Of a stretch of 64,000 bases of DNA, positions 47,901 through 53,518 are shown piece by piece. Within the stretch, counting starts at the first letter, position 1, and each line of letters opens with the position of its first letter. The translations under genes were made by a program, and so were the position numbers. Origin of the DNA: Durusdinium trenchii (Eukaryota; Sar; Dinophyceae; Suessiales; Symbiodiniaceae); assembly GCA_963970005.1 (NCBI GenBank), contig CAXAMN010000003.1:172344-236343 (forward strand). The letters are read 5' to 3'. The notes under the pieces were generated by a model that worked only from the letters and a program-made list of their open reading frames with translations, made no database searches and had not been told where the DNA came from.

Positions 47901-50900
47901 CGAAGCCAAGACGCCCTGCAACCATCTCCCCCAAAGGTGCGGCGGAATCATAGGCACCATGTTGCCGACGTCATCCACAAAGTCAGCCCTGAGGCGTGCG
48001 AGGTGACAGGTGTGCAAGGAAGGTGCCCTATGCAGATCATACCGCGGATTATCCAAGAGGCTCCCCGTCGCTGACATCAACGTCCATGGCGTCCAGCCTG
48101 AGATGGGGTGACATGAGCAGAAGGCTATAGGCCAGAGAACGCCAAACAAACATGGCTTAGACACGATACTCCGCATCGCTGGTGTCCATCTCCATACTGT
48201 CCGACCTGGTATGGAATGAAAAGAATAAAGCTTGTAGACTTGAATGCAGGCAGTGATGTGAATTTGAAATAAGTGTTGCTTGGCAAGCAGTTATTCAGAT
48301 AAGGTACTCCCAGTCGTCTTTCGGAGATTGCTTCGGCTTCGCCGCAGCAATTGCGCAAGCCACCAAAGCAATGGCAAGGAAAGAAGAACAAAGAGCAAAC
48401 GAGGGTTGATGGACTAAGGCTGCGCCAACATCACAGTTTTCGGTTTTTTGGGCGATAGAAAGTAAGACAAGAAACAAACAAAAACAAAATTACTTTACTT
48501 CGAGTGATCCCCACCATGACATTTCAATCATTTGTCTTGATGCCATAGTGAGGAGCATGTTGCCATAGTCGTCAGTATTGTAGTTCTCGATGTTGCTTCT
48601 GGGTCCTCGGGTTGTGTGCTGTGGTTGTGTGCTGTGTTGTGTTTGTGGTTGTGTGTTTGTGTTTGTGTTTGTGGTTGTGGTAGTGGTTGCGATTGTGTGT
48701 TTGTTGTTGTGGTTGTGGTTGCGGTTGTGTCTTTGTGATTGTGTGTTTGTAGTTGTGGTTGTGGTTGTGTCTTTGTGATTGTGTGTTTGTAGTTGTGTTT
48801 GCGGTTGTGTGTTTGTGGATGTGTTTGTGGTTGTGTTTGTGGCACTGGTAGTGGTTGTGATTATGTGTTTGTAGTTGTGGTTGTGGTTGTGTCTTTTTGA
48901 TTATGTGTTTGTAGTTGTGGTTGTGGTTGTGGTTGTGTCTTTGTGATTGTGTGTTTGTACTTGTGGTTGTGTTTGTGTTTGTGGTTGTGTTTGTGGTTGC
49001 GTGTTTGTGGTTGTGTGTTTGTGTGTTTGTGGTTGTGTGTTTGTGTGTGTGTTTGTGGTTGTGTGTTGTGTGTATGTTTGTGCTAACGGCTCTAAAACCG
49101 TACGTGCGTTTTGGATGTTTTTGTGCAATTTCCCATATATATGTATGCGTCTATGTTGCATCTTGACGTTGCGTCTCACACATATAGGTTAACGTTGCAC
49201 ACTGGGTTGGATGCTATGTTGTGCTATGCTGGTGACGTTGCACGGGGTTGGGGTGGGGGGGGGCATGTTGACGTTCCTGTGACGTTGCACACTGGGTTGG
49301 ATGCTACGTTGTGCTATGCTGGTGACGTTGCACGGGGTGGGGGGGGGGTTGGGGTGGGGGGGGCATGTTGACGTTCCTGTGACGTTGCATATGTATGTAT
49401 AATTCTGTGCATGTGAATATTTTTTCTCGGCAAAACAGTTTTCATTACTGTGTGAGCATGTGTGGGTCCGCAAAGTGAACCGTGGGCCATTGGGTGTACT
49501 GAAAGTGCACACTGGAAAGGTTGACAATTGCTGGAAGCAAGCAAAAGCTTTTTTGCCAAGCAACATGTTGACAAAGAAAGGGAAGAACAAGGATGTGATG
49601 TTGTGGTTGCGTTGGTGGCAATGGCGCTATGAAAACAAAACCGCTGGGCTGTTCACAGTGACAGCCTCCACGTTGCGTGCACACTGAGCTGGACCGATCG
49701 ACTTTGTGAAAAGGTTCCGATCGAATCGGTGAACATGTGTGTTTTCTCAGGTTTTTCGTGTTTCAAGCGAATTTTGGTCCAAGTTTTGGACACAGAATTT
49801 CCGATTTACAAGAGGTTCCAAACCCTCTTTTCCATTGTTTTTTGCGATTTGCAACACCTCTGAAGTTGGCGTGCGAAAACGCACGCGCGGTTTTAGATCC
49901 GCCGGGATGTTTGTGGTTGTGTTCGTGGATGTGTTTGTGGTTGTGGTTGTGGTTGTGTGTTTGTGGTTGTGTGTTTGTGTGTTTGTGGTTGTGTGTTTGT
50001 GGTTGTGTGTTGTGTGTATGTTTGTGGTTGTGTGTTTGTGATTGTGTCTTTGTAGTTGTGTTTGTAGCTGTTTGTTTGTGATTGTGTTTGTAGTTGTGTG
50101 TTTGTGATTGTATTTGTGATTGTGTTTGTGATTGTGTTTGTGATTGTGTTTGTGGTTGTGTGGTTGTGGTTGTGTGTTTGTGGTTTTGTGTTTGTGGTTA
50201 TGTGTTTGTGATTGTGTCTTTGTAGTTGCGTTTGTAGTTGTGTGTTTGTGATTGTGGGTTTGTGATTGTGTTTGTGGTTGTGTGTTTGTGGTTGCGCGTT
50301 TGTGGTCGTGTGTTTGTGATTGTGTGTTTGTGGATTTTATCTGGCAAACTATCTGGTTGAGGTCCAGCTGTGCACACTGCGATCGGATCCTTGCGGTTGA
50401 GGTCCAGCGGTGCGCACTGCGATCGGATCCTTGCGGTTGAGGTCCAGGCGTGCACACTGCGATCGGATCCTTGCGGTTGAGGTCCAGGGGTGCACACTGC
50501 GAGGGGATCCTTGCGGTTGAGGTCCAGGGGTGCACACTGCGATCCGGAGCTGGCCAGACAAGATCGGCGAAGCAGATTGGCGATGAAGATTGGCGAGGAA
50601 GGAAGCAAGGAGGAAGGAGGAAGGAGGAGGACGAGGAGGCGGCGGAGGCGGAGGCGGAGGAAGAACAACTGTGATAAAATCTAACAACCCTCACCTGGCA
50701 GGTGGGGAAAAACACAAAAAAACAAACACTAAAAAAGCCAAACAAGCCAAAAACATCAGGATAGGAGGATATCCAAAAACATCAAAACAAAAAAAAAAAC
50801 TATGAGGATAGGAGGATCTCCCATGAGGTGATGTTTTTTTTGTCCAAGGGGCCCTCCCCAAGATCTCCAATGAGGCTGTTTTTTGTTTTTTTGGTTTTGC

Positions 50901-51950
50901 TGTGGTATTATTTTTCTTGTATTTTGAAGCATATTATATAAAAGGCTGAATATTAGTGAAGGAGGGTACCATGTAGCACTTTTTTGCTTTATTTTGTGAT
51001 ACAAACAAATATGCATAAAACACTGTAAATTTCAATACAAACAGCATGTCAGGGCGCGGGGGGGGGGTGACCATATATATATATATATATTGTGTTTCTT
51101 TTCTTCGCTCACCTTTCTGTCTACGATGGTTTCTTTCCGGTTTTTTCTCTTCCTTCTCATCCCTCTGCGTTCATTGCTTTTTTACTGTGATCTTTGTGGT
51201 CTAGTGAATGCCCTTCCTTTAGTTTGTTTCTTCTGGTTGCGTGCCTTGCTCTGCTATTTCCTTTCTCGATCTTTGTTGCTTTGCAATCTGTGTCCTCGTC
51301 TTCTTCTTAGTTTTCCTCACCTTCTCCTGGCATGTTCTGTGTGTAGCCGACTTGTGTGCTTCTCAGTAGCTTGCTGGGGGCCTTCTTCAACACAAGTCTG
51401 CTACACACTATAAAGTGAAATTCTCCGTGTTCTGAAACGGCCTGTGACGTCCCTCAAAAATGGGCGGCCCGGGAGACCGTAATTGTCCTACACTCTAAAA
51501 GGCCTGTGGCTTCCTCAACCCTCAACATAGGCCTCTTGTAGCCTCTAATAAGGGGCTTAAACGTGAGAGGAAGCCACAGGCGGTTTTAGAGTGTAGGAGA
51601 ATTACGTCTCCCGGGCTCCCCGTCTTTGAGGGATGTTACGGGCCCCTGCTCCTGTTTCTAATAGTTCTAGTAGTGTCCCATGATGGACAATTCCACATCC
51701 AACAAGTTTTCGTCCAGGAAACAGCATACACAAACATCAAAAAGCATGCTTGAACACCACAAAAGGCCACCTCGAATAGAGAAGACCATCATCACGTCTA
51801 ATCCCCGTGAGACTTCCCAAGACTTCCCCGCCCCCGCCCTCCCGGCACCGTGACCACGAGCAGCAGGGGAGGCTGCACGCAAGCGCCCAAGAAGCGCACG
51901 AGGCGAGGGTGGCGCAAGCGACGCAAAGCGTCCACCTCCTTCTTCATCGC
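32892..51950 (-). CDS. TKL-like protein kinase gene (model, N-lobe start missing)
   Basis: The exons, in order, are a 51950-51849, b 45017-44904, c 44494-44451, d 42766-42678, e 42253-42129, f 41760-41701, g0 about 41237-41176, g 40694-40619 and h 32945-32892. Together they give helix alphaC (AMKKEVDALRRLRHPRLVRF), the hinge (EFMAGGSLHDRL), HRDLKSMNILLD, DFG in KICDFGLAH, the APE motif (GGSPRYMAPECYD), subdomain IX (KVDIWAAGC) and the C-lobe (PPGTNPQIVALIGRC, DPMWRMTAKE). HRDLKSMN is typical of tyrosine-kinase-like Ser/Thr kinases. Donors are GT at a, d and g, GC at b, c, e and f, and GA at g0; phases agree, except that the f to g0 join is approximate. The glycine loop and VAIK lysine exon were not found. 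The BTB gene and the copia element lie in its introns. The catalytic residues seen are intact, so the kinase may be active. Confidence 0.7.
33028..33032. repeat. target-site duplication, left copy
   Basis: ATGGA directly before the left LTR; the identical ATGGA follows the right LTR at 40284-40288. Five bases is the usual duplication for Ty1/copia integrases. Confidence 0.85.
33033..33121 (-). repeat. 3' LTR of the copia element
   Basis: 89 bases starting TGCGAAACTC and ending CCTCAGACA on the plus strand, so it has TG...CA ends in either orientation. It differs from the other LTR only at C/T in position 33. It is very short for an LTR. Confidence 0.9.
33124..33130 (-). other. polypurine tract
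   Basis: GAGGGGG on the minus strand, two bases inside the 3' LTR, is the expected place and composition of the plus-strand primer. Confidence 0.5.
33158..34076 (-). CDS. copia reverse transcriptase C-terminus and RNase H
   Basis: Two frames. 34076-33429 reads through the connection region (RANYLSLDRPDIAYATKELA, then LKRLARYLGGHRR) and the first RNase H aspartate in FSDSDDGGCLTTRKSTSGG. 33529-33158 continues in another frame with SLSSGESEFYAGIKAG (the Glu), LVFDATAAKAM (the next Asp) and NPADLGTKHLDG at the C-terminus. The frame changes near 34075 and 33535 are probably small indels. RNase H removes the RNA strand during reverse transcription. Confidence 0.85.
33976..35835 (-). CDS. copia pol: methyltransferase-like domain plus reverse transcriptase
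   Basis: A 619-codon frame. Residues about 44-220 form the methyltransferase-like domain described separately. From about residue 360 it is a copia reverse transcriptase: GVWDTVPIAEAYQFDPKGPI, RSRLVIQEIRQSH, the first catalytic Asp in LFVDIRRAHWTARIFRRVYV, MHGCRDAAACWELAITDFF and the active-site box SIHGDDITVLG, where most copia enzymes have YVDD. The frame ends soon after, at a frameshift; RNase H follows in other frames. A TGA just upstream (35837) separates it from the preceding frame, which is in register. Confidence 0.88.
   Translation of the reverse strand: MRREVSLDETAELMLDEEVEARRILLQTGALTVKAAYSFSSPVLVELFSPPRLTDYAQRRALGQGLALDLTTCDDQGVAWDFNVKERKDSASELIENVSPDLLLGCPPCRMYSLLQYLNQYRIDPEEWDKAVTEAENHLEFCVEQYEAQMRRNKFFLHEHPAFATSWKSPSVERLKDKEGVFHVVGDMCEQDMRVSDEHGEGFAKKSTGYLTNSECIAQELSKRCSNDPDALSVFRQVNFSATKGQYPGQGGPSWERVQRRVTFDLQDLRDVHSATKETLEFRILSQCKQVETVFYHIKPGKVWHRHVPLLGGKAKQCEVYPNLLLRSILKGLKKSFGPTNEEVDLDIELAPSGLQLADDWISFVDEISGKPLSAAGVRKARAEEIDYAVRYGVWDTVPIAEAYQFDPKGPISSRWIDINKGDEDHPSYRSRLVIQEIRQSHIEAVFAATPPLESVRTLLSLQRSCTDLDSKGRRKKVLFVDIRRAHWTARIFRRVYVRLPVEAGNPEGTCGRLNKAMHGCRDAAACWELAITDFFTTNGFAPGIGSPVLFVKTTRDLKVSIHGDDITVLGFEDDLMWLYKQMGTRYEVWGLAWSRQDRCSECCHFEQACTLRSHSNNI
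35176..35706 (-). other. C5-cytosine-methyltransferase-like domain within pol
   Basis: Residues 44-220 of the frame starting at 35835 read VELFSPPRLTDYAQRRALGQ, then GLALDLTTCDDQGVAWDF, then PDLLLGCPPCRMYSLLQYLN, then KFFLHEHPAFATSW and VVGDMC. The S-P-P-R start and the G-C-P-P-C-x3-S box resemble motifs I and IV of C5-cytosine methyltransferases, with a Cys after PP as the possible nucleophile. The domain sits between integrase and reverse transcriptase and is in the same frame as the latter. Cytosine methyltransferases captured by dinoflagellate retrotransposons have been reported; whether this is that family is inference. Confidence 0.55.
35839..36123 (-). CDS. copia pol linker
   Basis: A frame in register with those before (stop at 36148) and after (TGA at 35837). 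It is acidic and proline-rich (KSEDEEITELDKILGPSP, PPDQSPVELLPGG), as expected for a flexible linker between integrase and the downstream domains. Confidence 0.7.
   Translation of the reverse strand: MKKATLRKSEDEEITELDKILGPSPGTESSGLRPPDQSPVELLPGGPPSLHFPGPSVAPVVEVGEGPVVVEVEDLDESMVMDVGSLDRSQELSL
36148..37702 (-). CDS. copia integrase, frameshifted
   Basis: The first frame (37702-36929) has the zinc-binding region HNVTHLPYRSWCNHC (H-x3-H and C-x2-C), the first core Asp in RVSMDYFYLGRREEE and the second in SKTDTERSLVALRNEV. Near 36960 the reading passes to a second frame (37098-36148), which has the catalytic Glu in GPRETAVGKLQGM, then RGQDGRTPYERSTGK and GECVLFQRLKGER. So all three DDE residues are present but split by an indel. 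The second frame ends at an in-frame TAG. Integrase inserts the cDNA and creates the 5-bp duplication. Confidence 0.85.
37678..38175 (-). CDS. copia aspartic protease
   Basis: The frame contains LTVTVDSGAAASVAP, the D-S-G-A active site of a retropepsin, about 120 residues before its end. It is in the same frame as gag, separated only by a TAG at 38194-38196, so gag and protease were probably one polyprotein. A frame change follows near 37690 into the integrase frame. The enzyme processes the Gag-Pol polyprotein as a dimer. Confidence 0.8.
   Translation of the reverse strand: MADAEQGRFDEMECRIEQYLQGACPLTVTVDSGAAASVAPAEAFAEHEQLAPVDGVSFLSANGEIVPELYRVKPLIVTEEGKVRGTEFSIAQVHKVLMSAAQVANRGHRIMLAPYWEDSWIEEIETGERMQLHQEEGVYVQKMHVVHPSREGFNGPAPWIVPPAI
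38194..40152 (-). CDS. copia gag with two zinc knuckles
   Basis: The frame is open from ATG at 40152; a second likely start is ATG at 39984 (MADGSGGADLGALTNTLQQM). It has a Gln-rich coiled coil (QQMIQEQQHQRQQIESLSQ and onward), a Gly/Pro-rich linker, the copia capsid-like region (LLHFPHLDPLLVQYADTNVY, FEAFRLLQIRFNPVTIGRQR), then CYICGGPHMQKDC and CYNCGKTGHYKDQC in a Lys/Gly-rich tail. If the first ATG is used, the leader has a hydrophobic stretch (VQTAVALICFLAIVVGF). It ends at TAG before the in-frame protease. It packages element RNA into particles. Confidence 0.88.
   Translation of the reverse strand: MRERAIRSPHPLERERSAGPVVLGRSFWLHWRWIGVQTAVALICFLAIVVGFDHLIMADGSGGADLGALTNTLQQMIQEQQHQRQQIESLSQAVQGTGNAVQNTQIVTEQVVHEVVTQVQAGFQQEQQQSHDQLVQVGTILTTLQEQMQQMGQALQQVQQQQVQLAPPVSGAASASGASPPGYQSPGGQSPVHNPPPVPAGPSTAAGQVAGGVTPNGVGNVGGPQVFNIGGAGNIGGPGFGGVGPGGIRTSPAVAYAIQQGGVDSKQLGKPGLFNPTDGKSSFLDWADSIITLSDSNMPGIYEVLEWIATSQQKTPMTQGDVLLHFPHLDPLLVQYADTNVYAMLTTYTLGEARSLVRQARRPNGFEAFRLLQIRFNPVTIGRQRADLMKITNPSAAISIDRLAAELVSWENLIVQYESRPGADRVSDAMKMAALVHIVPNALKQHLHMNAARYTTYLELREEVMSYIEQVAPVASTTMDVGSVGLSKGGGCYICGGPHMQKDCKKGKGKGGKEGGKGKGKIPDGGKGKGKGKGFEGKKGGGKAKPVCYNCGKTGHYKDQCWSRPKPLNAVDKETSPLLSQLQSSYAKAAVEEFQRLRLTGASSSSAPSPPVVQVSTPSSPTSPGAASSAAPKHPVSAGSLTIKHLCALSRA
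40177..40194 (-). other. primer binding site
   Basis: TGGTAGCGGAGCTGGGCC on the minus strand directly abuts the 5' LTR. The leading TGG is complementary to tRNA CCA, and TGGTAGC-GAG resembles the common initiator-Met-tRNA primer site of copia elements, with differences. Confidence 0.6.
40195..40283 (-). repeat. 5' LTR of the copia element
   Basis: 89 bases, identical to 33033-33121 except one C/T difference. The minus strand contains TATAGTA, a possible promoter element. It is followed by the target duplication ATGGA at 40284-40288. Confidence 0.9.
40284..40288. repeat. target-site duplication, right copy
   Basis: ATGGA, identical to 33028-33032. Confidence 0.85.
40300..40600 (-). other. 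open frame between kinase exon g and the LTR
   Basis: A minus frame reads SFLMISKPEVFAQKCVERRN, then GDRDLSGLDVEMREVRP. It lies downstream of the exon g GT donor, so it is either intron or an extra exon. Not assigned. Confidence 0.25.
40619..40694 (-). CDS. kinase exon g
   Basis: A CGCAG acceptor and a TTGC|GTGCCC donor bound 76 bases: one base plus 25 codons, ILVEKRSPDVPPGTNPQIVA, then LIGRC. This is the kinase C-lobe just before the last conserved Arg. Confidence 0.7.
40797..40865. repeat. tetranucleotide microsatellite
   Basis: (ATCT)n, then (TTTC)n, (TTCC)n and (ATCT)n again, within a kinase intron. Confidence 0.85.
41176..41237 (-). CDS. kinase exon g0
   Basis: ELFGGILPYADCQTMPQLTA fits the segment after subdomain IX. 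It ends with a GA donor (GCCAG|GAGAGA), and the split codon completes with the first base of exon g. The upstream border is ambiguous by a few bases. Confidence 0.6.
41701..41760 (-). CDS. kinase exon f
   Basis: Exactly 20 codons, KVDIWAAGCILIELWQMREL, hold the conserved Asp of subdomain IX. A GGAG acceptor and a CTG|GCAAGT donor, the standard GC-type donor, bound it. Confidence 0.75.
42129..42253 (-). CDS. kinase exon e
   Basis: Encodes the activation segment, including HIARKLDGEGGSPRYMAPEC and VGKLTD. A GCGAG acceptor and a GAC|GCCTGG donor (GC type) bound it; the phase matches exons d and f. Confidence 0.75.
42678..42766 (-). CDS. kinase exon d
   Basis: 89 bases: the last base of the HRDL Leu codon, then KSMNILLDAGQNAKICDFGL, then AHQMCMECP. 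It contains the Asn and DFG motifs. A CTGAG acceptor and a CCTG|GTGATT donor bound it. Confidence 0.8.
43529..44152 (-). CDS. BTB/T1 (KCTD-like) domain protein, intronless
   Basis: One intact frame of 207 residues from ATG at 44152. Residues about 5-75 read TIVTIDVGGKEVVKVRKELF, FASMLSDRWQDQLD, GRLFVDYSPQVFLPLIEFLR, the layout of the potassium-channel tetramerisation (T1/BTB) fold that mediates homo-oligomers and cullin-3 adaptor binding. The C-terminal half has loose repeats of the form LRKAGVTGQELRDY, CEAGFTVAELRSG, LQEAGYSPQQFKEAGF, QLIDGGF. The frame is open upstream without ATG pressure to 44230. It lies in the intron between kinase exons c and d, same strand, without introns of its own, while its host is highly split; a retrocopy is likely. 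It could be read instead as an alternative host exon. Confidence 0.75.
   Translation of the reverse strand: MAASDRTIVTIDVGGKEVVKVRKELFSVLGDNKFASMLSDRWQDQLDAEGRLFVDYSPQVFLPLIEFLRLARDSEPEMPAPVLVDVAYRRAWIRMMVMSSFHPKVLRKAGVTGQELRDYCGWNAKQVCEAGFTVAELRSGEASRGLFGRAPSSLFALQELQEAGYSPQQFKEAGFQANQLQEVFTRQQLIDGGFDFPPSKGTSKGWS
44451..44494 (-). CDS. kinase exon c
   Basis: 44 bases, GLSFLHSQRVVHRD plus two bases of Leu. A CTCAG acceptor and a CCT|GCCGCT donor (GC type) bound it. It carries the catalytic HRD Asp; the split codon restores HRDLK with exon d. Confidence 0.8.
44904..45017 (-). CDS. kinase exon b
   Basis: Exactly 38 codons, EFMAGGSLHDRLFGRSQLAA through RQRWLIACQTAE: hinge, alphaD and alphaE. 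A TCGCAG acceptor and a GAG|GCGTGG donor (GC type) bound it. Confidence 0.78.
45721..46085. repeat. 42-bp minisatellite
   Basis: GGTCCACAAAGTAC-type starts at 45752, 45794, 45836, 45878, 45920, 45962, 46004 and 46046, exactly 42 bases apart, with a shorter first unit at 45721. The period is a multiple of three, so several frames on both strands stay open. Located in the kinase a-b intron. Confidence 0.9.
46100..46950. other. intronic sequence, nothing recognised
   Basis: AT-rich sequence between minisatellites in the kinase a-b intron. Short open frames have no support. Confidence 0.4.
47054..47080. repeat. (CT)n microsatellite
   Basis: CTCTCT run with one G interruption. Confidence 0.8.
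47173..47277. repeat. 21-bp tandem repeat, five units
   Basis: Units of the form ATTGGTTTTGTAGATGGTTGC repeat five times with point changes. The period is a multiple of three and the region is open in both directions. Confidence 0.8.
48590..49085. repeat. G/T-only tract 1
   Basis: Nearly 500 bases of TTTGTGGTTGTG-type text with very few A or C on the plus strand. Minus-strand translations are Thr/His/Asn/Gln runs and are not genes. Confidence 0.85.
49192..49380. repeat. 89-bp tandem duplication with G runs
   Basis: GTTGCACACTGGGTTGGATG begins at 49194 and again at 49283. Each copy ends in runs such as GGGGTTGGGGTGGGGGGGGG, which fit the G-quadruplex pattern. Confidence 0.8.
49905..50335. 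repeat. G/T-only tract 2
   Basis: A second block of TTTGTGATTGTG and TTTGTGGTTGTG text, same strand bias as tract 1. Each tract borders one copy of a TCTAAAACCG...GTGCGTTTT motif (49089-49112 and inverted at 49875-49898). Confidence 0.8.
50355..50550. repeat. 40-bp tandem repeat, five units
   Basis: GGTTGAGGTCCAG starts at 50355, 50395, 50435, 50475 and 50515. Each full unit carries GATCGGATCC or a close variant. Confidence 0.88.
51073..51090. repeat. (TA)n microsatellite
   Basis: ATATAT run of 18 bases, preceded by a short G run. Confidence 0.8.
51439..51643. mobile_element. 205-bp foldback/MITE element
   Basis: Left arm GGCCTGTGACGTCCCTCAAA onward and right arm, reversed, GGCCCGTAACATCCCTCAAA onward. 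They match over about 78 bases with few differences and meet in a short loop near 51520-51560. Shared inner motifs include CTACACTCTAAAA and CTGTGGCTTCCTC. No coding capacity; no clear target duplication. Confidence 0.75.
51849..51950 (-). CDS. kinase exon a
   Basis: 34 codons, AMKKEVDALRRLRHPRLVRF, then LGACVQPPLLLVVT, between a CCGAG acceptor and an ACG|GTGCCG donor. It contains the helix alphaC Glu and strands beta4 and beta5. Confidence 0.75.
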
Positions 51951-52429
51951 CTCGGCGCGGGTCCGACCGGCGAGGGGGGCGCTCGAATCCGCGCGCGGGT
52001 GGGAGGCGGGGTGGGAGCGGTGGGCGGAAAAGAGGCGCTGGGGTGATGGGAGAGGAGAAAAGGGCAGGGGGGGGGATGTAGGGAAACCACGAAGACTGTC
52101 AAAGTGCAAAGAAACTGAGCCAGAATGAAGGTTCGCTCGAATGAATTGTTCGCACCGGAAGACGCAAGGCTTTCCATGCTGAACTGGTTGTATCAGCAGA
52201 AAGAAGGTTCAAACTACTTTGTGAGACGAACAAACAAACATAATATATATATCATATAACTATAATGCAGCGCCAACTGGTTCCAGGTCCTTTCTAATTG
52301 GGGACTGGGTCTTGAGATTAGATAACATTCGCAGATTATTTGGCTCAAGTTCTTTTTCCGCGAAACCCCTTGCGGTCTGTTGTGCCAACTATTGAAACTT
52401 GGACGCAAACAGTTTGTTGTTGGCATCAC

Positions 52430-52640
52430 TTCAAGAAGTTCTGAACCAATGGCATCTCAGTGTAGCCATTCTCGATGATATACCTTGGATAATGCACTAT
52501 GCACAAAGCACCGAGGGGTAGTTTGTAATTGTTTGGTTCAAGCAAAGCCAGGCGAGTTTGTAATTGTTTGATTGTTTGGTTCAAGTAAAGCCAGGTGAGT
52601 TGCTCCTTTCTGGCATCCCAGGCCACCTGTTGAGCGTTTG
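52430..52640 (-). CDS. candidate exon with internal duplication
   Basis: The minus frame VAWDARKEQLTWLYLNQTIK, then LQTRLALLEPNNYKLPLGAL, ends at a stop. The DNA holds two near copies of TTTGTAATTGTTTG...GGTTCAAG. It may belong to the gene above or to the kinase 5' region; unassigned. Confidence 0.3.
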
Positions 52641-52852
52641 GATCTCCTTGTCTTGCGGCCTTGCTATATGCACAGCTGTAGACCTAGGATGGCCCAGAAG
52701 GAAGGACGTGAGAGGAAAGAAACTGTATGAAAGTACTCCATCAAGCGATAGGAAAATAGGAGAAAGGAATTGAAGTGGATGTGTATATACAAATATATGG
52801 GAAGAAACGGAGGGAGCAGCAGCCGAAACAATTCATAACACATCGTCAAAAC

Positions 52853-53518
52853 TCAAAAACTAATACGCTCCCAATGCCCAGCGACACTGTGAAGTTTCTT
52901 TTTCACAGACACCTCATCCACACGCTTCTTGATCGATTTCTTGGGCATTGCTTTGGTCTTGGGTTTGCGTTTAGCTTGGGCCGGATTGCTGGAACCTGAT
53001 TGAACTTGGCTAGATCTCTTGGCGGTTTTTTTGCACTTTCCCTGTTCCGGGTCATCATGGCTCCCGGGGTTTGCATCCCCATGTTCATGGGCCATGGGTA
53101 CACCAGGGGAACCACTCTCCTGATTTGTTGTCTCTTCCTGACCATTCTCTTCATCAGCGATGATCTTCTCCAACTCTTCGATTTTTTGCAAGAGTTCCTC
53201 ACGTTCACCTTCACGTTGACTTGCAGCAATGTGCTCATTGTTTGTCTCCATGTGTTCTGAGAAATCAGAAAGGGATCCATTGGGCAAAGCTTCATGTTGC
53301 CCATCTCCAATTTCCATGGATGATTCATGTAGATCGGAAGGGTTGGCATCACGCGTGTCATCATTGACAACCATGGGAATTTGGTGCTGTGCTGCAAAGG
53401 TATTGATCTCCCCAAGGCAGGACTCAACTGCTCCAAGGGCAAGGGCTGCGGCTTCGTAGGTGATATATGCCCCGCCATCCTCATGCCCAGGATCTCCATC
53501 CTCCAAGTTTGATTCATC
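52853..53518 (-). CDS. terminal exon: acidic then Lys-rich tail
   Basis: A TCTAAG acceptor opens 221 codons from DESNLEDGDPGHEDGG to HWERISF and TAA. It has an Ala-rich helix, an acidic Ser/Asp/Glu region, a predicted coiled coil (REELLQKIEELEKIIADEEN) and a basic end (AKRKPKTKAMPKKSIKKR), which suggests a nuclear protein. The frame is intact. Confidence 0.65.
   Translation of the reverse strand, partial: DESNLEDGDPGHEDGGAYITYEAAALALGAVESCLGEINTFAAQHQIPMVVNDDTRDANPSDLHESSMEIGDGQHEALPNGSLSDFSEHMETNNEHIAASQREGEREELLQKIEELEKIIADEENGQEETTNQESGSPGVPMAHEHGDANPGSHDDPEQGKCKKTAKRSSQVQSGSSNPAQAKRKPKTKAMPKKSIKKRVDEVSVKKKLHSVAGHWERISF

Noticed and set aside
48590-50335. Telomeric or subtelomeric array
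   Set aside because: The text is irregular TTTGTGG/TTGTG mixture, not a fixed telomere unit such as TTTAGGG, and genes flank it on both sides.
49747-50745. 332-codon minus-strand open frame
   Set aside because: Mostly the translation of G/T-only and 40-bp repeats (Thr/His/Asn runs); low complexity keeps it open.
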